Notes under the pieces: generated by a model
What the model saw: only the letters and a program-made list of their open reading frames with translations
Told to the model about the DNA's origin: nothing
The model's database searches: none
Part shown: positions 35,355 through 48,300 of the stretch, piece after piece
How the letters are laid out: each line of letters begins with the position of its first letter
Position numbering within the stretch: the first letter of the stretch is position 1
Program-made: the position numbers and the translations under genes
Source of the DNA: Sipunculus nudus
Lineage: Eukaryota > Annelida > Sipuncula > Golfingiida > Sipunculidae
Length of the DNA stretch: 64,000 nucleotides
Direction: 5' to 3'
Assembly: GCA_026874595.1 (NCBI GenBank)
Contig: CM049315.1
Location: forward strand, 63,857,389 to 63,921,388

Positions 35355-36548
35355 ATGCACAGAAACCGATACCAGCTGCTCCTCAAGTTCTGGCATTTTT
35401 CCAATAACGATGAGGCGCAGGACGGGGATAGACTGTCAAAGATACGGGGAGTACTGGATATTCTGCTTGCGAATTTTCAGAATGCATACATGCCATCAAG
35501 AGATATTAGCATAGACGAGGCCATGATTTTGTGGAGAGGTCGTTTGACATTCAGGCAGTATATTCCAGGGAAGAGACATAAATACGGGATTAAATTGTAT
35601 GAACTGTGTGAAGATAGCGGGTATGTTTGGAATGCTAAAGTTTACTGTGGGAAGGGAGATTCGACTGCGGGACTGGGGCACGCGGAGAGTGTTGTACTGA
35701 AACTGATGGAGAAATTGATTGGACTTGGTTACAAATTATTCACGGACAATTTCTACACCACAATACGTTTAGCCAAGCGACTGTTGGAATTGGGTACCCT
35801 ATTGTGCGGGACAGTGCGTAAAAATCGGAAAGGATTTCCCGAAGCAGTAAAGAAGGCAAAATTGAAACGGGGAGAACGCATTTTTCGACGCAATGGCAGT
35901 ATTTTGGCACTAAAGTGGAAAGACAAAAGAGACGTAATGATGCTATCAACCATGCACGGGAGTGGGACGGGTATGACGGGTAAACGGAATAGGAAAGGGG
36001 AGGTGATAACCAAACCGAAGTGTATATTAGATTACAATAAGGGGATGTGTGGGGTAGACCGAAATGATCAACTCACTCAGTACTATTCGAGCCTACGCAA
36101 AACCATCAAATGGTACAGGAAAGTTGTAATCCACTATTTGGAAATGGCCATTTCAAATTCATACCTTCTATATAAGAAAGCCGGGGGTCAGAAGCCTTTG
36201 ATCTGGTTTCGTAAAGAGGTAATTAGGGGACTTATTGATTCGCGAGACAGCTCCAACTCAAGTGACGTGGGAGTGACAGAAAGTGAAAGTGAAGCCGAGC
36301 CTGATCGTCCAGGGGGCACGCCGACGAAGCATAACGCCTGTGAGCACATCAGGTTGTCTGGTTCGCCTCATTTCCCGGAACCTATTCCTCCGACATCGGC
36401 TAAAGCACACCCTACCAAGCGCTGCTTGGTATGTACACGTAAAAAACTACGGAAAGAATCAAGGTATCAGTGCAAAAACTGTCCGACGAAACCTGGCTTA
36501 TGTGTGTATCCGTGCTTTGGGATTTACCACACGGAGGCGGACTTTTAG
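35355..36548 (+). CDS. piggyBac (PGBD4-like) transposase, intact catalytic and cysteine-rich C-terminal ORF, copy 2
   Basis: The 397-residue translation is identical to that at 17870-19063: DDD residues at 54, 131 and 235, and a C-terminal Cys/His domain from C357 to H392. Identity between copies is expected from recent duplication or array homogenisation and is not by itself evidence of selection. A functional role is unproven. Confidence 0.75.
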   Translation: MHRNRYQLLLKFWHFSNNDEAQDGDRLSKIRGVLDILLANFQNAYMPSRDISIDEAMILWRGRLTFRQYIPGKRHKYGIKLYELCEDSGYVWNAKVYCGKGDSTAGLGHAESVVLKLMEKLIGLGYKLFTDNFYTTIRLAKRLLELGTLLCGTVRKNRKGFPEAVKKAKLKRGERIFRRNGSILALKWKDKRDVMMLSTMHGSGTGMTGKRNRKGEVITKPKCILDYNKGMCGVDRNDQLTQYYSSLRKTIKWYRKVVIHYLEMAISNSYLLYKKAGGQKPLIWFRKEVIRGLIDSRDSSNSSDVGVTESESEAEPDRPGGTPTKHNACEHIRLSGSPHFPEPIPPTSAKAHPTKRCLVCTRKKLRKESRYQCKNCPTKPGLCVYPCFGIYHTEADF

Positions 36549-36591
36549 TGACTCTTGGATATGACTCTTGGATAACTGTGATGTGCTGTAA

Positions 36592-36597
36592 AATAAA
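36592..36597 (+). terminator. Polyadenylation signal AATAAA, copy 2 transposase
   Basis: Same position relative to the stop codon as in copy 1. Confidence 0.6.
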
Positions 36598-37273
36598 CAC
36601 GATGTTTTATATCTATACTATTATATATATATATGAAAATAATATGTATATATCTTTGTATATATTGTATAAATATTATTGTATTATAGCTGTATATATA
36701 AACACATGCACACACACACACACACCAACAGTGCGATACATTCGTGCACCGTATATTGTAAAGTTTATTTGCCATCTCTTTCTCACTTTCTCTCTCTCCG
36801 GTTTGCATATATCCATACTTGCCTTATAAACAGTGTATTTTATATAGGAACATGCCCGACACACCGGGTCCACACATACATTTGTATATACACACACATA
36901 TATATCCAATAATATATATGGTGTAGGTTTACATCGGGAGTACTGACGAAGACGCTCTGTCTGTTTATTTTTCGTATGTATTATATAATAAACAGCTATG
37001 TATTTACATGCTCTTTATATGGGTTGTGCTGAGATTGATTGATTGTGAATGGATGGACTGAGTGAGTATGTGTTAGTCAGACCCACTGAGCCCGCACTAA
37101 TTGGTCTTGCCCTTTCCCGAGTATCTCTGGTTTATGGTTTTATGGCCCCTCTAGGTAATGGGATTATCACACCTCCCTATCAGCTAATTAGCGCCCTCCA
37201 GATGGGCTTCGGGACCTCGGGGACATGCCTGCTCCAGTCCATGGGACCCTGGCACTGGGGGAATATTCTGGGT
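36598..37273. other. Non-coding 3' and right-end region of copy 2
   Basis: Counterpart of 19113-19788, with a (CA)n tract at about 36709-36725 and the right subterminal repeat at 37251-37264. No gene is seen. Confidence 0.6.
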
Positions 37274-37286
37274 GGCAGTGAATGTG
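37274..37286 (-). repeat. Right terminal inverted repeat, copy 2
   Basis: GGCAGTGAATGTG followed by TTAA at 37287-37290, as in copy 1. Confidence 0.9.
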
Positions 37287-37290
37287 TTAA
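37287..37290. other. TTAA target-site duplication, right of copy 2
   Basis: TTAA followed by AATTGCAAAAGAAGC, the continuation of the interrupted monomer. Confidence 0.9.
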
Positions 37291-39950
37291 AATTGCAAAA
37301 GAAGCAATTCAGAAGCTCCATTAGGCCATTTAGAACCGGATACAAACATCGATCTCGCCGAAATCAGCTAGGTTTTTGGCTAATTCAGGAACGTGTGTTG
37401 TGCAAAAATTACAGATTTCAATTGCAAAAGAAGCAATTCAGAAGCTTCATTAGGCCGTTTAGAATCAGATACATACGTCTGTTACGACGAAATCAGCTCG
37501 GTTTTTTCGTAATACAAGATCGTGATTTGTGCAGAAACGGCTAAAATAAACTGCGATAGAAGCGTTTAAATAGCTTCATTAGGCCATTTAGAAATTGTTA
37601 AAAACGTCGCTTTTGCTGAAATCAGATCGGTTTTCGCGTAATACAACATCGTGTTGTGCAAAATAGAAGATTAAAATTGCAAAAGAAGCAATTCAGAAGC
37701 TCCATTAGGCCATTTAGAACCGGGTACCAACATCGATCTCGCCGAAATCAGCTAGGTTTTTGGCTAATTCAGGAACGTGTGTTGCGCAAAAATTACAGAT
37801 TTCAATTGCAAAAGAAGCAATTCAGAAGCTTCATTAAGCCGTTTAGAATCAGATACAAACGTCTTTTACGACGAAATCAGCTCGTTTTTTTCGTAATACA
37901 AGATCGTGATTTGTGCAGAAACGGCTAATATAAACTGCGATAGAAGCGTTTAAATAGCTTCATTATGCCATTTAGAAATTGTTAAAAACGTCGCTTTTGC
38001 TGAAATCAGATCGGTTTTCGCTTAGTAAAAGGTCGTGTTGAGCAAAAGAGAAGATTAAAATTGCAAAAGAAGCAATTCAGAAGCTCCATTAGGCCATTTA
38101 GAACCGGGTACAAACATCGATCTCGCCGAAATCAGCTAGGTTCTTCCCTAATTCATGATCGTGTGTTGTGCAAAAGTTGCAGATTTAAATTGCAAAAGAA
38201 GCAATTCAGAAACTTTATTAGGCCGTTGAGAATCAGATACAAACGTCTTTTACGCCGAAATCAGCTCGGTTTTTGCGTAATACAAGATCGTGTTTTGTGC
38301 AAAGATGACCGATTTAAACTGCGAAAGAAGCGTTTTAAAAGCTTCATCAGGCCATTAAGAACCAGTTAGCAACGTCGTTTTTGCTGAAATCAGTTCGGTT
38401 TTTTTTGCGTAATTCAAAATCGTCTATTGTGCAAAGATGACCGATTTAAACTGCTAAAGAAGCGTTTTAGAAGCTTCATCAGGCAATTAAGAAGTTAGAA
38501 ACGTCGTTTTTGCTAAAATCAGCTCGATTTTTTAGCGTAATATAAGATGGTGTTTGTCCAAAGATGACCGATTTAAACTGCAAAAGAAGAGTTTAAGAAG
38601 CTTCAATAGGCCACTTCAAACCAGTTACAAAGATCTTTTTTGCCGAAATCGACTCGGTTTTGCGTTATAATAGATCATGATCCGTGCAAAAATGGTCAGT
38701 TTAAACTGCGAAAGCAGCGTTTCAGAAACTTCATTAGGCGACTTAAAACCCGTTACAATCGTCGTTTTCGTCGCAATCAGCTCGGTTTTCGCGTACTACA
38801 AGATCGTGTGTTGTGCAAAAATGTCCGTTAAAATTGCAAATGAAGCGTTTTAATAGCTTCATCAGGCCATTTAAAACAAGTTACAAACGTCGTTTTTGCC
38901 GAAATCAGCTCGGTTTTCGCTTTAAACAAGATCGTGTCTTGTGCAATGATCACCGATTTAAACTGTGAAAGAAGCGTTTTAGAAGCTTCATCAGGCCATT
39001 AAGAACCAGTTAGAAACGTCGTTTTTGCTGAAATCAGCTCGATTTTTTTTTGCGTAATGCAAGATCGTGTTTGTGCAAATATTGCAGATTTAAATTGCAA
39101 ATGAATCAATTCAGGAGCTTTATTAGGCCATTTAAAACCAGATACCAACGTCTTTTCCGCCGAAATCAGCTCGGTTTTTGCGTAATACAAGACCGTGTTT
39201 TTGTGCAAAGATGACCGATTTAAACTGCCAAGGAAGCCTTTTAGAAGCTTCATCAGGCCATCAAAAACCAGTTAGTAACGTCGTTTTTGCTGAAATCAGC
39301 TCGATTTTTTGCGTAATACAAAATCGTGTGTTGTGCAAAGATGACCGATTTAAACTGCTAAAGAAGCGTTTTAGAAGCTTCATCAGGCCATTAAGAACCA
39401 GTTAGAAACGTCTTTTACGCCGAAATCAGCTCTTTTTTTCGTAATACATGATCGTGATTTGTGCAGAAACGGCTGATTTAAACTGCGATAGAAGCGTTTT
39501 AATAGCTTCATTAGGCCATTTAGAAATTGGTAAAAACGTCGCTCTTGCTGAAATCAGATCGGTTTTCGCGTAATACAACATCGTGTTGTGCAAAATAGAA
39601 GATTAAAATTGCAAAAGAAGCAATTCAGAAGCTCCATTAGGCCATTTAGAACCGGATACAAACATCCATCTCGCCGAAATCAGCTAGGTTTTTGGCTAAT
39701 TCAGGAACGTGTGTTGTGCAAAAATTACAGATTTCAATTGCAAAAGAAGCAATTCAGAAGCTTCATTAGGAAGTTTAGAATCAGATACAAACGTCTTTTA
39801 CGACGAAATCAGCTCGGTTTTTTCCTAATACAAGATCGTGATTTGTGCAGAAACGGCTAATATAAACTGCGATAGAAGCGTTTAAATGGCTTCATTAGGC
39901 CATTTAGAAATTGTTAAAAACGTCGCTCTTGCTGAAATCAGATCGGTTTT
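37291..39950 (+). repeat. Start of a third macro-unit, HOR-A-like
   Basis: Matches 19806-22250 at offset 17,485 bp, then 17,613 bp after the one-monomer difference near 38.1 kb. It is more diverged than HOR-A copies are from each other (for example one T fewer at CGGTTTTGCG near 38656 and one T more at GTGTTTTTGTGC near 39196). It then passes into HOR-C. Confidence 0.7.
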
Positions 39951-40875
39951 CGCGTAGTACAAGATCGTGTCTTGTGCAATGATCACCGATTTAAACTGCG
40001 AAAGAAGCCTTTTAGAAGCTTCATCAGGCCATTAAGAACCAGTTAGAAACGTCGTTTTTGCTGAAATCAGCTCGATTTTTTTGCGTAATGCATGATCGTG
40101 TTTGTGCAAATACTGCAGATTTAAATTGTAAAAGAATCAATTCAGGAGCTTTATTAGACCATTTAGATCCAGATACCAACGTCTTTTTCGCCGAAATCAG
40201 CTCGTTTTTGCGTAATACAAGACCGTGTTTTGTGCAAAGATGACCGATTTAAACTGCCAAGGAAGCCTTTTAGAAGCTTCATCAGGCCATTAAGAACCAG
40301 TTAGCAACGTCGTTTTTGCTTAAATCAGCTCGATTTTTTGCGTAATACAAAATCGTGTGTTGTGCAAAGATGATCGATTTAAACTGCTTAAGAAGCGTTT
40401 TAGAAGCTTCATCAGGCCATTGAGAACCAGTTAGAAACGTGTTTTACGCCGAAATCAGCTCGTTTTTTTCGTAATACAAGATCGTGATTTGTGCAGAAAC
40501 GGCTGATTTAAACTGCGATAGAAGCGTTTTAATAGCTTCATTAGGCCATTTAGAAATTGGTAAAATCGTCGCTCTTGCTGAAATCAGATCGGTTTTTGCG
40601 TAATACAAGATCGTGTTTTGTGCAAAGATGACCGATTTAAACTGCTAAAGAAGCCTTTCAGAAGCTTCATCAGGCCACTAAGAACCAGTTAGAAACGTCT
40701 TTTACGCCGAAATCAGCTCGTTTTTTTCGTAATACAAGATCGTGATTTGTGCAGAAACGGCTGATTTAAACTGCAATAGAAGCGTTTTAATAGCTTCATT
40801 AGGCCATTTAGAAATTGGTAAAAACGTCGCTCTTGCTGAAATCAGATCGGTTTTCGCGTAATACAACATCGTGTT

Positions 40876-43800
40876 GTGCAAAATAGAAGATTAAAATTGC
40901 AAAAGAAGCAATTCAGAAGCTCCATTAGGCCATTTAGAACCGGGTACAAACATCGATCTCGCCGAAATCAGCTAGGTTTTTGCCTAATTCATGCTCGTGT
41001 GTTGTGCAAAAATTGCAGATTTAAATTGCAAAAGAAGCAATTCAGAAGCTTCATTGGGCCGTTTAGAACCAGATACAAACATCTTTTACGCCGAAATCAG
41101 CTCGGTTTTTGCGTAATACAAAATCGTGTGTTGTGCAAATATCACCGATTTAAACTGCGAGAGAAGAGATTCAATAGCTTCATAAGGCGACTTATAACCC
41201 GTTACAACCGTCGTTTTCGCCGAAATAAGCTCGGTTTTTGCGTAGTACAAGATCGTGTGTTGGGCAAATATCACCGATTAAAACTGCTAAATAAGCATTT
41301 TAGAAACTTCATCAGGCCATTAAGAACCAGTTAGAAACGGCGTTTTTGCTGAAATCAGCTCGATTTTTTTAGCGTAATATAAGATCGTGTTTGTGCAAAA
41401 ATGACCGATTTAAACTGCAAAAGAAGAGTTTAAGAAGCTTCAATAGGCCACTTCAAACCAGTTACAAAGATCTTTTTTGCCGAAATCGACTCGGATTTTG
41501 CGTTATAATAGATCATGATTTGTGCAGAAATGGCCAGTTTAAACTGCGAAAGAAGCGTTTCAGAAACTTCATTAGGCGACTTAAAACCCGTTACAAAAGT
41601 CGTTTTCGCCGCAGTCAGCTCGGTTTTCGAGTACTACAAGATCGTGAGTTGTGCAAAAATGGCCGTTTAAATTGCAAATGAAGCGTTTTAATAGCTTCAT
41701 CAGGCCATTTAAAACAAGTTACAAACGTCGTTTTTGCCGAAATCAGCAAGGTTTTCGCTTAATACAAGATCGCAGATTTAAATTGCAAAAGAATCAATTC
41801 AGGAGCTTTATTAGGCCATTTAGAACCAGATACCAATGTCTTTTTCGCCGAAATCAGATCGGTTTTTGCGTAATACAAGACCGTGTTTTGTGCAAAGATG
41901 ACCGATTTCAACTGCCAAGGAAGCCTTTTAGAAGCTTCATCAGGCCATTAAGAACCAGTTAGCAACGTCGTTTTTGCTGAAATCAGCTCGATTTTTTGCG
42001 TAATACAAAATCGTGTGTTGTGCAAAGATGACCGATTTAAACTGCTAAAGAAGCGTTTTAGAAGCTTCATCAGGCCATTAAGAACCAGTTAGAAACGTCG
42101 TTTTTGCTAAAATCAGCTCGATTTTTTAGAGTAATATAAGATGGTGTTTGTCCAAAGATGACCGATTTAAACTGCAAAAGAAGAGTTTAAGAAGCTTCAA
42201 TAGGCCACTTGAAACCAGTTACAAAGATCTTTTTTGCCGAAATCGACTCGGTTTTTGCGTTATAATAGATCATGATCCGTGCAAAAATGGTCAGTTTAAA
42301 CTGCGAAAGAAGCGTTTCAGAAACTTCATTAGGCGACTTAAAACCCGTTACAATCGTCGTTTTCGTCGCAATCAGCTCGGTTTTCGCGTACTACAAGATC
42401 GTGTGTTGTGCAAAAATGGCCGTTCAAATTGCAAATGAAGCGTTTTAATAGCTTCATCAGGCCATTTAAAACAAGTTACAAACGTCGTTTTTGCCGAAAT
42501 CAGCTCGGTTTTCGCTTTAAACAAGATCGTGTCTTGTGCAATGATCACCGATTTAAACTGTGAAAGAAGCGTTTTAGAAGCTTCATCAGGCCATTAAGAA
42601 CCAGTTAGAAACGTCGTTTTTGCTGAAATCAGCTCGATTTTTTTTTGCGTAATGCAAGATCGTGTTTGTGCAAATATTGCAGATTTAAATTGCAAAAGAA
42701 TCAATTCAGGAGCTTTATTAGGCCTTTAAAACCAGATACCAACGTCTTTTCCGCCGAAATCAGCTCGGTTTTTGCGTAATACAAGACCGTGTTTTGTGCA
42801 AAGATGACCGATTTAAACTGCCAAGGAAGCCTTTTAGAAGCTTCATCAGGCCATCAAAAACCAGTTAGTAACGTCGTTTTTGCTGAAATCAGCTCGATTT
42901 TTTGCGTAATACAAAATCGTGTGTTGTGCAAAGATGACCGATTTAAACTGCTAAAGAAGCGTTTTAGAAGCTTCATCAGGCCATTAAGAACCAGTTAGAA
43001 ACGTCTTTTACGCCGAAATCAGCTCTTTTTTCGTTATACATGATCGTGATTTGTGCACAAACGGCTGATTTAAACTGCGATAGAAGCGTTTTAATAGCTT
43101 CATTAGGCCATTTAGAAATTGGTAAAAACGTCGCTCTTGCTGAAATCAGATCGGTTTTCGCGTAATACAACATCGTGTTGTGCAAAATAGAAGATTAAAA
43201 TTGCAAAAGAAGCAATTCAGAAGCTCCATTAGGCCATTTAGAACCGGGTACAAACATCGATCTCGCCGAAATCAGCTAGGTTTTTGGCTAATTCAGGAAC
43301 GTGTGTTGTGCAAAAATTACAGATTTCAATTGCAAAAGAAGCAATTCAGAAGCTTCATTAGGCCGTTTAGAATTAGATACAAACGTCTTTTACGACGAAA
43401 TCAGCTCGGTTTTTTCCTAATACAAGATCGTGATTTGTGCAGAAACGGCTAATATAAACTGCGATAGAAGCGTTTAAATAGCTTCATTAGGCCATTTAGA
43501 AATTGTTAAAAACGTCGCTCTTGGTAAAATCAGATCGGTTTTCGCGTAGTACAAGATCGTGTCTTGTGCAATGATCACCGATTTAAACTGCGAAAGAAGC
43601 CTTTTAGAAGCTTCATCAGGCCATTAAGAACCGGTTAGAAACGTCGTTTTTGCTGAAATCAGCTCGATTTTTTTGCGTAATGCAAGATCGTGTTTGTGCA
43701 AATATTGCAGATTTAAATTGTAAAAGAATCAATTCAGGAGCTTTATTAGACCATTTAGATCCAGATACCAACGTCTTTTTCGCCGAAATCAGCTCGTTTT

Positions 43801-45300
43801 TGCGTAATACAAGACCGTGTTTTGTGCAAAGATGACCGATTTAAACTGCCAAGGAAGCCTTTTAGAAGCTTCATCAGGCCATTAAGAACCAGTTAGCAAC
43901 GTCGTTTTTGCTTAAATCAGCTCGATTTTTTGCGTAATACAAAATCGTGTGTTGTGCAAAGATGACCGATTTAAACTGCTTAAGAAGCGTTGTAGAAGCT
44001 TCATCAGGCCATTGAGAACCAGTTAGAAACGTGTTTTACGCCGAAATCAGCTCGTTTTTTTCGTAATACAAGATCGTGATTTGTGCAGAAACGGCTGATT
44101 TAAACTGCGATAGAAGCGTTTTAATAGCTTCATTAGGCCATTTAGAAATTGGTAAAATCGTCGCTCTTGCTGAAATCAGATCGGTTTTTGCGTAATACAA
44201 GATCGTGTTTTGTGCAAAGATGACCGATTTAAACTGCTAAAGAAGCCTTTTAGAAGCTTCATCAGGCCACTAAGAACCAGTTAGAAACGTCTTTTACGCC
44301 GAAATCAGCTCGTTTTTTTCGTAGTACAAGATCGTGATTTGTGCACAAACGGCTGATTTAAACTGCAATAGAAGCGTTTTAATAGCTTCATTAGGCCATT
44401 TAGAAATTGGTAAAAACGTCGCTCTTGCTGAAATCAGATCGGTTTTCGCGTAATACAACATCGTGTTGTGCAAAATAGAAGATTAAAATTGCAAAAGAAG
44501 CAATTCAGAAGCTCCATTAGGCCATTTAGAACCGGGTACAAACATCGATCTCGCCGAAATCAGATAGGTTTTTGCCTAATTCAGGAACGTGTGTTGTGCA
44601 AAAATTACAGATTTAAATTGCAAAATAAGCAATTCAGAAGCTCCATTAGGCCATTTAGAACCGGGTACAAACATCGATCTCGCCGAAATCAGCTAGGTTT
44701 TTGCCTAATTCATGATCGTGTGTTGTGCAAAAATTGCAGATTTAAATTGCAAAAGAAGCAATTCAGAAGCTTCATTAGGCCGTTTAGAACCAGATACAAA
44801 CATCTTTTACGCCGAAATCAGCTCGGTTTTTGCGTAATACAAAATCGTGTGTTGTGCAAAGATGACCGATTTAAACTGGGAAAGAAGCGATTCAATAGCT
44901 TTATTAGTCGACTTAAAACCCGTTACAACCGTCGTTTTCGCTGAAATAAGCTCGGTTTTTGCGTAGTACAAGATCGTGTGTTGGGCAAATATCACCGATT
45001 TAAACTGCGAGAGAAGAGATTCAATAGCTTCATAAGGCGACTTATAACCCGTTACAACCGTCGTTTTCGCCGAAATAAGCTCGGTTTTTGCGTAGTACAA
45101 GATCGTGTGTTGGGCAAATATCACCGATTAAAACTGCTAAATAAGCATTTTAGAAACTTCATCAGGCCATTAAGAACCAGTTAGAAACGGCGTTTTTGCT
45201 GAAATCAGCTCGATTTTTTTAGCGTAATATAAGATCGTGTTTGTGCAAAAATGACCGATTTAAACTGCAAAAGAAGAGTTTAAGAAGCTTCAATAGGCCA
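40876..45300 (+). repeat. HOR-C segment, first copy of a 16.78-kb spaced duplication
   Basis: Landmarks at 40876, 41391, 41651, 42148, 42789, 43180, 43650 and 44468 recur at 57653, 58169, 58429, 58926, 59567, 59957, 60427 and 61245, all at offset 16,777-16,778 bp. Shared rare variants include TTATTAGGCCTTTAAAACC near 42717 and 59494. Confidence 0.8.
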
Positions 45301-48300
45301 CTTCAAACCAGTTACAAAGATCTTTTTTGCCGAAATCGACTCGGATTTTGCGTTATCATAGATCATGATTTGTGCAGAAATGGCCAGTTTAAACTGCGAA
45401 AGAAGCGTTTCAGAAACTTCATTAGGCGACTAAAAACCCGTTACAAAAGTCGTTTTCGCCGCAGTCAGCTCGGTTTTCGAGTACTACAAGATCGTGAGTT
45501 GTGCAAAAATGGCCGTTTAAATTGCAAACGAAGCATTTTAATAGCTTCATCAGGCCATTTAAAACAAGTTACAAACGTCGTTTTTGCCGAAATAAGCAAG
45601 GTTTTCGCTTAATACAAGATCGCAGATTTAAATTGCAAAAGAATCAATTCAGGAGCTTTATTAGGCCATTTAGAACCAGATACCAACGTCTTTTTCGCCG
45701 AAATCAGATCGGTTTTTGCGTAATACAAGACCGTGTTTTGTGCAAAGATCACCGATTTCAACTGCCAAGGAAGCCTTTTAGAAGCTTCATCAGGCCATTA
45801 AGAACCAGTTAGCAACGTCGTTTTTGCTGAAATCAGCTCGATTTTTTGCGTAATACAAAATCGTGTGTTGTGCAAAGATGACCGATTCAAACTGCTAAAG
45901 AAGCGTTTTAGAAGCTTCATCAGGCCATTGAGAACCAGTTAGAAACGTCTTTTACGCCGAAATCAGCTCGTTTTTTTCGTAATACAAGATCGTGATTTGT
46001 GCAGAAACGGCTGATTTAAACTGCGATAGAAGCGTTTTAATAGCTTCATTAGGCCATTTAGAAATTGGTAAAAACGTCGCTCTTGCAGTAATCAGATCGG
46101 TTTTCGCGTAATACAACATCGTGTTGTGCAAAATAGAAGATTAAAATTGCAAAAGAAGCAATTCAGAAGCTCCATTAGGCCATTTAGAACCGGGTACAAA
46201 CATCGATCTCGGCGAAATCAGCTAGGTTTTTGGCTAATTCAGGAACGTGTGTTGTGCAAAAATTACAGATTTCAATTGCAAAAGAAGCAATTCAGAAGCT
46301 TCATTAGGCCGTTTAGAATCAGATACAAACGTCTTTTACGACGAAATCAGCTCGGTTTTTTCGTAATACAAGATCGTGATTTGTGCAGAAACGGCTAAAA
46401 TAAACTGCGATAGAAGCGTTTAAATAGCTTCATTAGGCCATTTAGAAATTGTAAAAAACGTCGCTTTTGCTGAAATCAGATCGGTTTTCGCGTAATACAA
46501 CATCGTGTTGTGCAAAATAGAAGATTAAAATTGCAAAAGAAGCAATTCAGGAGCTTTATTAGGCCATTTAGAACCAGATACCAACGTCGTTTTTGCTGAA
46601 ATCAGCTCGATTTTTTTGCGTAATGCATGATCGTGTTTGTGCAAATACTGCAGATTTAAATTGTAAAAGAATCAATTCAGGAGCTTTATTAGACCATTAA
46701 GAACCAGTTAGCAACGTCGTTTTTGCTTAAATCAGCTCGATTTTTTGCGTAATACAAAATCGTGTGTTGTGCAAAGATGACCGATTTAAACTGCCAAGGA
46801 AGCCTTTTAGAAGCTTCATCAGGCCATTAAGAACCAGTTAGCAACGTCGTTTTTGCTGAAATCAGCTCGATTTTTTGCGTAATACAAAATCGTGTGTTGT
46901 GCAAAGATGACCGATTTAAACTGCCAAGGAAGCCTTTTAGAAGCTTCATCAGGCCATTAAGAACCAGTTAGCAACGTCGTTTTTGCTTAAATCAGCTCGA
47001 TTTTTTGCGTAATACAAAATCGTGTGTTGTGCAAAGATGACCGATTTAAACTGCTTAAGAAGCGTTTTAGAAGCTTCATCAGGCCATTGAGAACCAGTTA
47101 GAAACGTGTTTTACGCCGAAATCAGCTCGTTTTTTTCGTAATAAAAGATCGTGATTTGTGCAGAAACGGCTGATTTAAACTGCGATAGAAGCGTTTTAAT
47201 AGCTTCATTAGGCCATTTAGAAATTAGTAAAATCGTCGCTCTTGCTGAAATCAGATCGGTTTTTGCGTAATACAAGATCGTGTTTTGTGCAAAGATGACC
47301 GATTTAAACTGCTAAAGAAGCGTTTCAGAAGCTTCATCAGGCCACTAAGAACCAGTTAGAAACGTCTTTTACGCCGAAATCAGCTCGTTTTTTTCGTAAT
47401 ACAAGATCGTGATTTGTGCAGAAACGGCTGATTTAAACTGCAATAGAAGCGTTTTAATAGCTTCATTAGGCCATTTAGAAATTGGTTAAAACGTCGCTCT
47501 TGCTGAAATCAGATCGGTTTTCGCGTAATACAACATCGTGTTGTGCAAAATAGAAGATTAAAATTGCAAAAGAAGCAATTCAGAAGCTCCATTAGGCCAT
47601 TTAGAACCGGGTACAAACATCGATCTCGACGAATTCAGCTAGGTTTTTGCCTAATTCATGCTCGTGTGTTGTGCAAAAATTGCAGATTTAAATTGCAAAA
47701 GAAGCAATTCAGAAGCTTCATTGGGCCGGTTAGAACCAGATACAAACATCTTTTACGCCGAAATCAGCTCGGTTTTTGCGTAATACAAAATCGTGTGTTG
47801 TGCAAATATCACCGATTTAAACTGCGAGAGAAGAGATTCAATAGCTTCATAAGGCGACTTATAACCCGTTACAACCGTCGTTTTCGCCGAAATAAGCTCG
47901 GTTTTTGCGTAGTACAAGATCGTGTGTTGGGCAAATATCACCGATTAAAACTGCTAAATAAGCATTTTAGAAACTTCATCAGGCCATTAAGAACCAGTTA
48001 GAAACGGCGTTTTTGCTGAAATCAGCTCGATTTTTTTAGCGTAATATAAGATCGTGTTTGTGCAAAAATGACCGATTTAAACTGCAAAAGAAGAGTTTAA
48101 GAAGCTTCAATAGGCCACTTCAAACCAGTTACAAAGATCTTTTTTGCCGAAATCGACTCGGATTTTGCGTTATAATAGATCATGATTTGTGCAGAAATGG
48201 CCAGTTTAAACTGCGAAAGAAGCGTTTCAGAAACTTCATTAGGCGACTTAAAACCCGTTACAAAAGTCGTTTTCGCCGCAGTCAGCTCGGTTTTCGAGTA

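Larger units (their letters stand above)
33795..36548 (+). pseudogene. piggyBac transposase gene, broken N-terminal half (copy 2)
   Basis: Exon 1 is 33795-33921 and exon 2 is 35052-36548, with the same splice sites as copy 1. The frameshift lies at the C5 run 35153-35157, giving a premature TAA at 35186-35188, and the out-of-frame deletion is near 35300-35310. Both lesions are identical to those in copy 1, which dates them before the duplication of the macro-unit. Confidence 0.9.
33570..37286 (+). mobile_element. piggyBac-like DNA transposon, copy 2 (3,717 bp)
   Basis: Near-identical to copy 1, with the same TTAA sites, TIRs, left-end repeats, intron and lesions. It is 11 bp shorter overall: 22 bp are missing at the GAGGTGTG repeat (33997-34004) and the microsatellites differ in length for a net gain. 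Because its satellite flanks also match those of copy 1, it is a product of macro-unit duplication, not an independent insertion. Confidence 0.95.

Noticed and set aside
33570-37286. Copy 2 as an independent transposition of the element
   Set aside because: Same insertion base, same monomer, matching flanks for kilobases on the left and about 0.77 kb on the right, and the same two coding lesions; duplication with the array explains all of these.
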